Positions 6,246-11,042 of a DNA stretch of 11,042 bases are shown here, piece by piece. Position 1 is the first letter of the stretch, and each line of letters starts with the position of its first letter. The translations under genes and the position numbers were made by a program. The stretch is from Triparma columacea (Eukaryota > Sar > Bolidophyceae > Parmales > Triparmaceae), in the NCBI GenBank assembly GCA_030267965.1, contig BRYA01001029.1:1-11042 (forward strand), read 5' to 3'. Below the pieces are notes generated by a model, which worked only from the letters and a program-made list of their open reading frames with translations, ran no database searches and was not told where the DNA came from.

Positions 6246-8551
6246 ATGGACATACAGCAGCTCTCTGACAATGCTGCGGCCCTACAAAGCCAACTCGATG
6301 ACTTAGCTATAAAGCACTACACGGCTTTCCTCGAACAGACCACCAGTGCTCAAAAGCTCATCTCATCACTCTCGGCCCTTCCAGAATCCATCTCCAGCGC
6401 GTCTTTGAAGATTGATTCGTTGTCTTCAGATCTTTCCTCTTCGTGCTCGCAACTCACCGAGCTATCGTCCTCGCACGCTGCCTCCCGCTCTTCCATTTCA
6501 GCCCTCCCCCCTCTACTCACCTTGCTTGAATCTCCTCAGTTGATTGATCTCCTAATTCGCACCAACAAGTACAGTCAGGCTGTCAAGGTGGCCAAACACG
6601 TGCTCTCCCTGCCTTCCGCAAGCATAATCGTCAAGGTGAGGTTCGCGAAAGAAATAGGGAATTTCGAGTTCAAAACTCATTCATCATTCCATTATTAACT
6701 CCCTCCTTTCTCTCTCTCCCCCCTCCCTAGCTTCAAAAGTCTATCCTCCACGGGCCTTATTTTCCCACCCTTATAAAGTCCATAATATCCCACCTCCAGA
6801 CGATTCCCCACACAACGTCCTCCACCCCCCCTCCCCACTCTTACTTCGACCTAATATCATCCCTGCACGAGACGTACAATCTAATAACTGACCATAACGT
6901 GAAAGTGAGTTCGCTTGATTACCCTCCCACACCCCATCCACCCTCCACCCCACCCCCTTACCCCCCCTCCCTCCCCCCCTCCCCCCAACAGACTGGAAAG
7001 ATACCTCCCTCCTCTGCCTCTTCAACCCCCATCGTAACCTCCTTCAAGCTCCGTCGCGTCTACCTAACCTCACGCGCCACTTACCTATCCAACACAGTCC
7101 TCCTTCACCCTCCCCTCTCCATGGATGATATCCTAACCTCAGTCTCAGACTTTCGTTCCGTAATGTTCGACCTAATAACGAACTACAACGTCCTCTTCCC
7201 TCCCCTTGATCCCTCCCTCCCTCTCCCACCCTCAACATCATCCTCCCGTGCCCTCCTCCTCTCTACATTCGTCCACGACCACACCTCCACCTTCGTCTCC
7301 CGCATTGCCACAGCAACAACCTCCATGCAGGGTATGACTTTGTCAGCAGTTAAGGACGTACTCGAGTCCTTAGACTTCCTCTCTACGTCCATGCGGGTTT
7401 TCGGGTGCGAGGTGAGAACGGGGTTGTGACAAAAACACTAAAGATAACGAACCGAACGGGAGACGGTGCTTGAGAAAGGGGCTGAAGGAGGAGACCCATT
7501 AGCAAACTAACGCCTCGCCAAAAAAAACTCGCAAAAAAATACACAATCTACGCAGTTCCCTGATATCTCTTTACCGTTTGCTGAGATTGTCTCCAACGTG
7601 GTAAAATACGGTTTGGAGTATGTGAAGCACACGGTAAAGGTAGAGGGTGGTGGGGGTGGGGATGGTATTGTAAGGTTCAAGAAAGGAGTGGATTTTGGGG
7701 ACAGGAAATGGGAGAGTATGGGGTGGTACGGTGCCCTGGAGGTGAGAGAATATTAATGTGATTGATTTTAGACCCAGAGAGAGAGAGAGAGAGAGAGAGG
7801 ATCCACATTTCAAAACCACCCAAGTGCTTAGATATTCTCTCATTCACTCCTAACCCCTCCCCTCTCCCTGTCCCTCCAATAGATGTTACGTTCAAAGCTT
7901 TCCATCACCAGTACCCTCCCTCCCTCCCCTCTCCCCCCCCCCACCTCTCCCTCCTCCACATCTCTCTCTCGTCTCCGTGTTATCTTCACCTCCCACCCAC
8001 TTCTCGGTCGTGTTGTAAACGCATTCATATCCGGGTTAACGTCCTTCAGGCTTTGCCCGTATACCGTAGCCATACCTCTCCTCGAGAAGGGGGTTGAGGA
8101 ATGGGTTGAGACTGTCGGGGACTTGCTTGATGAATACATCGCGAGGTTGAGGAAGGGGGTGGTCAACTCGAAGCTCATGGGGGTGGCGAAGGACATGAGG
8201 GAGGGTTGGGATGTTGCTGGGGAGTGGTGCAAGGAGGCTTGGAGGCTGTTTTTGGAGGGGAAGGAGATAATCGAGGAGGAGGAGGAGGTGGTGATGGAGG
8301 AGGAGGAGGAGAAGGGCGAGGTGGGAGGGGAGGAGGAGAACGGAGCAATGAAAGACACAACCAAGGATGCCGTAGCCATCGAGGCCACCGTAACTTCAGC
8401 CTCTGCACCAACGGATTCCATAGCTGTCAGTGATCCCGCTCCCGCTCCCACTCCCACTCCCGCCCCTGTTCCTGCGCCCACCCCTGTTCCAGTAAGTGCC
8501 TCTGTCGATGACGCAGACGATGATGAATTTGACTTCAATGATGACTGGTAG
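6246..8551 (+). CDS. COG8: Conserved oligomeric Golgi complex subunit 8 (COG8, Dor1 family)
   Basis: Five exons, 6246-6635, 6731-6904, 6992-7411, 7556-7741 and 7883-8551, encode 612 residues, close to the usual COG8 size. All four introns are phase 0. COG8 is part of lobe B of the COG tether, which holds retrograde vesicles at the Golgi. The Dor1 signature begins at once: QLSDNAAALQSQLDDLAIKHYTAFL near the N-terminus, followed by heptad-like coiled-coil segments (about 10-85) and PPLLTLLESPQLIDLLIRTNKYSQAV, the typical step between coil and helical bundle. KLRRVYLTSRATYL in exon 3 matches the COG8 LR-x-x-F/Y-L-x-x-R motif, FRSVMFDLITNYNVLF the conserved ..FDIITQY.. helix, and HPLLGRVVNAFISGLTSFRLC in exon 5 the C-terminal bundle. 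After about residue 518 the tail is low complexity: glutamate-rich (519-542), proline/alanine/threonine-rich (575-594), then an acidic end with EFDFNDDW. The start is the first ATG. Confidence 0.9.
6636..6730 (+). other. Intron 1 of COG8
   Basis: A 95-bp phase-0 intron, GTGAGG to CCTAG, with TTAAC at 6695-6699 and a long C/T tract before the acceptor. It joins SIIVK to LQKSILHGPYF. Confidence 0.85.
6905..6991 (+). other. Intron 2 of COG8
   Basis: An 87-bp phase-0 intron, GTGAGT to AACAG, almost wholly C-rich in its second half. No CTAAC motif is seen. It joins NLITDHNVK to TGKIPPSSAS. Confidence 0.8.
7412..7555 (+). other. Intron 3 of COG8
   Basis: A 144-bp phase-0 intron, GTGAGA to ACGCAG, with CTAAC at 7507-7511 and A-rich runs rather than a C tract near the acceptor. 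It joins RVFGCE to FPDISLPFAEIV. The length is a multiple of three but an in-frame TGA at 7427 would stop a retained transcript. Confidence 0.8.
7742..7882 (+). other. Intron 4 of COG8 with a GA microsatellite
   Basis: A 141-bp phase-0 intron, GTGAGA to AATAG, with CTAAC at 7850-7854. An (AG)n run of about 12 units lies at 7776-7799. The intron joins GWYGALE to MLRSKLSI. Confidence 0.8.
8271..8342 (+). repeat. GGA/GAG-rich coding repeat in COG8 exon 5
   Basis: A purine-only stretch made mainly of GAG and GAA codons gives the glutamate-rich run near residues 519-542. It is likely prone to length change. The antisense reading is open for a long distance but is only a shadow of this bias. Confidence 0.85.
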
Positions 8552-8816
8552 TTTGAGGGGAAAAAAGAAGCGAGTCTAGGACACCTTTGGATGTGTGCTT
8601 GGAATGACAATAAAAGCGCACTGCGTTTAATTAGCAAATGGTTCTGCCTGAATTGTTTAGGGTTTCTACGCATCTAAATGGCACGTTTCTTTGGACTTTT
8701 TCTGAATAACAACGCAACGACGCACAATTAGACTATCAAGAAATCATCCCAAGAGAGCTGGAAAATTGGAGCAAAATAAATGTGAATTCCTACAAAGGGA
8801 TAACACACACTCCCCA
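8552..8816 (+). other. Intergenic region between COG8 and the carboxypeptidase gene
   Basis: This 265-bp gap holds the COG8 3' UTR and the promoter and leader of the carboxypeptidase gene. Its second half is moderately AT-rich. No tRNA, repeat or small ORF stands out. Confidence 0.6.
8609..8614 (+). promoter_or_regulatory. Candidate polyadenylation signal of COG8 (AATAAA)
   Basis: AATAAA lies 58 bp after the COG8 stop codon, a normal distance, and is the only such hexamer in this gap before the next gene's leader. AATAAA is not proven as the signal in this organism. Confidence 0.45.
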
Positions 8817-10982
8817 ATGAGTTCCTCTACGCCAACTACGCATCTCATGTACAGTCTCCTTCTCCTGACATTATGTTTCTCGTCAATGAGTTGCACAGTG
8901 TTATTACCCTTTGATTATCTTCCCTATGATACGATGATATCTGAAATGTCTTCATTTAGTTCTCTTTATCCTCAATTTTGTAGACTTTATACATCACAAC
9001 ATGAATATAACCTTCCTACTGTTGGTACATGTGGTGCTAGTAAAACATCATGCAAAAACTACTTCATGATTATTGAGGATAGATTACATTCTATTAATTC
9101 ACAATACGATATTGAATACACTCAACAAGAACACAATGATGATAGACAATCCGCGACACACAAACCTGACCTATTCTTCTCTGGGGAGGTGCACGGGGAT
9201 GAAACTGTAGGCCCACTGGCAGTCCTACACACAGCAGAGCTACTTCTAACTGCCTCTGTTTGCGCAAGCTTCTATTATGATACAGAAACACCTAACAAGG
9301 GAACAGACACAAACTGCGTCAAGTGGTTTGACGAGTGGGGTTACGGGTCGAAAGAGCTTCGTTGGCTTAGTACCCTCGTCTCCACAAGGCGCATAATAAT
9401 CAGCCCCATGTCCAACCCCTCCGGGTTCAGTTCCACCCTCCGCTCCGAGGCCAACATAGACCCCAACAGAGACTTCGCCTTCGACGTAACCTCCCCCAAC
9501 CTCTGCATGCGCACGATAACAGGCCGCCACATAAACTCCCTCTACAGGTCCTCCCTAATCCAGGCCGGCATAACCTTCCACGGCGGCATGACAGCCGTTG
9601 CCTACGAGTGGGGCGCCCCTTCCTACAAAACCCCAAACACCGTCAGCCCAGACAACCTCGCCCAGTCCCACATAGGCCGCGGTATGTCAGATTACGGCGG
9701 CACGTTCCCGACTGAGATAAAGTACCCGTACGCCCCAATGAACGACATAGTATACCCCGTAAACGGCGGCATGGAGGACTGGGCGTACGCCTCATCCTGG
9801 GGTTCCAAGGTTGTCCCCGGTGGCTGCACGCCCTCAACGTACGGGGGGTACCCTAGGGAATTAACTGTTTATAACGACGCGGTTTTAAGGAGCGTAACGG
9901 TGCTGGTTGAAGCGAGCATGAAGAAGAAACCTAACAGGAAAGACTTGGGGGGGTATTGGGATATCTTCAACCCTAGGAGCGGGAATAATGGGCACGTGCC
10001 GAGGAACGTTAGGCTTACTTTAATGGTTTCGGACGTTGTTGAACCGTGGGTAAACGTAGAGTCCATTAACAACGTTACTGTCGTGGACAGGGACAGGATA
10101 CCCGGGATTGGGAGGAGCTCTACGAGCTGTATGGTACGGAATAAGGTGTCGATACCGGCGGGGCTGGAGGAGGTAACTGTAAAGTGGAGCGTTTGGGGGA
10201 GCGTTGAGGTTGACGAGACTAACGTTATGGTTGTGGTGAGATCAGAAGGTGACGGGCTTACGTGCGGGAACAAATTCTGGACGACGGAGGGGGGCGGGGA
10301 CGGGAACGAGGTCAACTTCAAATCTAAGAACGGAACGAGGAGCTTTAAAGCGACCGTCACAGACAATCAAAAGGGAGAGGGGAGATGGGCGAGGGCCGAG
10401 GACGCGGACTTCACGGGGACGCAGTTCCAGGCTACCCTGGACTTGAGAGGGCTGGAGGGCAAGAGCTTCGCTATCATCGTCAGGGCGAAGGTGGACTCTT
10501 CCTGGGGTAAGGAGAGGGAGATGACGGGTGCGGTGTTCGACGGGAGCGACAAGCCAGAGAGCCACATTGTCAACGCTAGGACGAACACTGAGTGGAGGAA
10601 AGAGAACGCCGGGAAGGTTGTAGAGGGAAGGACGGAGTGGTTCAGCGGCGTTATAAGCGCGGAGTGGGGGGCGGCAGGGACCGCCGTTCAAGACGTCGGT
10701 GTAATCGGTAGCAGGGTCACCTTTGACGAGTCTATGATATCAGGAGGAGGGGGAGGGGGGGGGGACGACGGAAGCGGAGGGGGAAAGGAGAGGGACGACA
10801 ACACCCCAGCAATCACGGACGTTGACGCATCAAGGTTCGACATAATTCTTATGGCGTTCGGAACGCTGGCACTATTAGGCATTTTATATGCGGTGAAAAA
10901 TAGAGGAGGGAACAGGGGGAAGAGAGGGGCAAGCGGAGTGGAGATTGAGGGCTTCGAAATGAGGCAGGCAGACGCTGTGTAA
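8817..10982 (+). CDS. Membrane-anchored M14 zinc metallocarboxypeptidase
   Basis: A single exon encodes 721 residues. M14 enzymes remove one C-terminal amino acid from peptides using a zinc ion. GEVHGDE gives zinc ligands H126 and E129; NPSGF (200-204) and DPNRDF (215-220, with N217 and R218 for the substrate carboxylate) follow; the third zinc ligand is H255 in TFHGG; Y313 with VNGGMEDW matches the catalytic-loop tyrosine; and E365 in VLVEAS is the general base. All key residues are present, so the enzyme should be active. E320 sits where CPA has I255 and CPB has D255, hinting at preference for basic C-terminal residues. Residues 12-26 are hydrophobic (signal peptide; M11 is an alternative start). 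After the catalytic domain come a probable beta-rich region (about 396-640), a glycine-rich linker (643-657), one membrane helix (674-693) and a 28-residue tail. The predicted protein is type I, with the enzyme outside or in a secretory compartment. The frame extends upstream to 8766 but no earlier ATG exists. Confidence 0.9.
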   Translation: MSSSTPTTHLMYSLLLLTLCFSSMSCTVLLPFDYLPYDTMISEMSSFSSLYPQFCRLYTSQHEYNLPTVGTCGASKTSCKNYFMIIEDRLHSINSQYDIEYTQQEHNDDRQSATHKPDLFFSGEVHGDETVGPLAVLHTAELLLTASVCASFYYDTETPNKGTDTNCVKWFDEWGYGSKELRWLSTLVSTRRIIISPMSNPSGFSSTLRSEANIDPNRDFAFDVTSPNLCMRTITGRHINSLYRSSLIQAGITFHGGMTAVAYEWGAPSYKTPNTVSPDNLAQSHIGRGMSDYGGTFPTEIKYPYAPMNDIVYPVNGGMEDWAYASSWGSKVVPGGCTPSTYGGYPRELTVYNDAVLRSVTVLVEASMKKKPNRKDLGGYWDIFNPRSGNNGHVPRNVRLTLMVSDVVEPWVNVESINNVTVVDRDRIPGIGRSSTSCMVRNKVSIPAGLEEVTVKWSVWGSVEVDETNVMVVVRSEGDGLTCGNKFWTTEGGGDGNEVNFKSKNGTRSFKATVTDNQKGEGRWARAEDADFTGTQFQATLDLRGLEGKSFAIIVRAKVDSSWGKEREMTGAVFDGSDKPESHIVNARTNTEWRKENAGKVVEGRTEWFSGVISAEWGAAGTAVQDVGVIGSRVTFDESMISGGGGGGGDDGSGGGKERDDNTPAITDVDASRFDIILMAFGTLALLGILYAVKNRGGNRGKRGASGVEIEGFEMRQADAV

Positions 10983-11042
10983 ATTCAAGGAAAGTGACGG
11001 TGGGAGTGACAATTTTTTGAAGTTTTATTTTCAGTTTGACTT
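10983..11042 (+). other. 3' flank of the carboxypeptidase gene
   Basis: The last 60 bp hold the start of the 3' UTR. No AATAAA is present; TTTTATTTTCAG near 11023-11034 is T-rich. The polyadenylation site lies beyond the window or uses another signal. Confidence 0.4.

Noticed and set aside
7776..7799. GA microsatellite as a regulatory element
   Set aside because: A simple repeat in an intron with no further sign of function.
7840..8673. 277-codon antisense ORF over COG8 exon 5
   Set aside because: It mirrors the strongly biased COG8 coding strand: serine-rich from GAG/GGA codons and TG/AG repeats from the proline/alanine region. It has no recognisable domain.
8766..8816. Upstream extension of the carboxypeptidase starting at TTG
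   Set aside because: No ATG is present in it, and the 17 extra residues precede a good signal peptide that starts from the ATG at 8817.
10242..10691. 149-codon antisense ORF in the carboxypeptidase
   Set aside because: Arises from the G-rich coding strand; proline/leucine-rich with no domain, while the sense frame is unbroken.

Overview
The window reads as nuclear DNA of a unicellular eukaryote. The genes carry short GT-AG introns (72-225 bp, most with a CTAAC or CTAAT branch-point motif), the products are eukaryote-specific (a Golgi tethering subunit, an inward-rectifier K+ channel, a secreted DUF285/cysteine-rich protein), and there is no operon layout. DUF285 repeats joined to GCC2/GCC3-type cysteine modules are familiar from marine algae, so a small photosynthetic stramenopile (Bolidophyceae/Parmales type) is my best guess. 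That guess is inference, not proof.

Layout. (1) 1-1379, minus: the 5' part of a gene for a secreted or surface protein with a signal peptide, DUF285 repeats and tandem cysteine-rich modules split by phase-1 introns; its 3' end lies outside the window. (2) 1832-3448, minus: a FAD-dependent DAO-fold oxidoreductase resembling yeast Tda3, with two clear introns, one of them mostly a minisatellite, plus a probable third in-frame 72-bp intron. (3) 3653-5493, plus: an inward-rectifier (Kir-type) potassium channel in four exons, transcribed divergently from gene 2 across a gap of about 200 bp; its cytoplasmic domain carries a roughly 108-residue insertion with a degenerate C2H2 finger. (4) 5494-6245: an intergenic region holding an island of about 24% GC. 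(5) 6246-8551, plus: COG8 of the conserved oligomeric Golgi complex, five exons, all introns phase 0. (6) 8817-10982, plus: an intronless, membrane-anchored M14 zinc carboxypeptidase whose 5' part is far more AT-rich than the rest.

The genes look like ordinary neighbours in a compact nuclear genome, not a cluster with one pathway. Four of the five encode or probably encode membrane or secretory-pathway proteins, but nothing shows that they act together. No new multi-gene system is evident. The best leads are the duplicated exon-intron modules in gene 1, the insertion and altered key residues in the Kir channel, the AT-rich island, and the composition break inside the carboxypeptidase.
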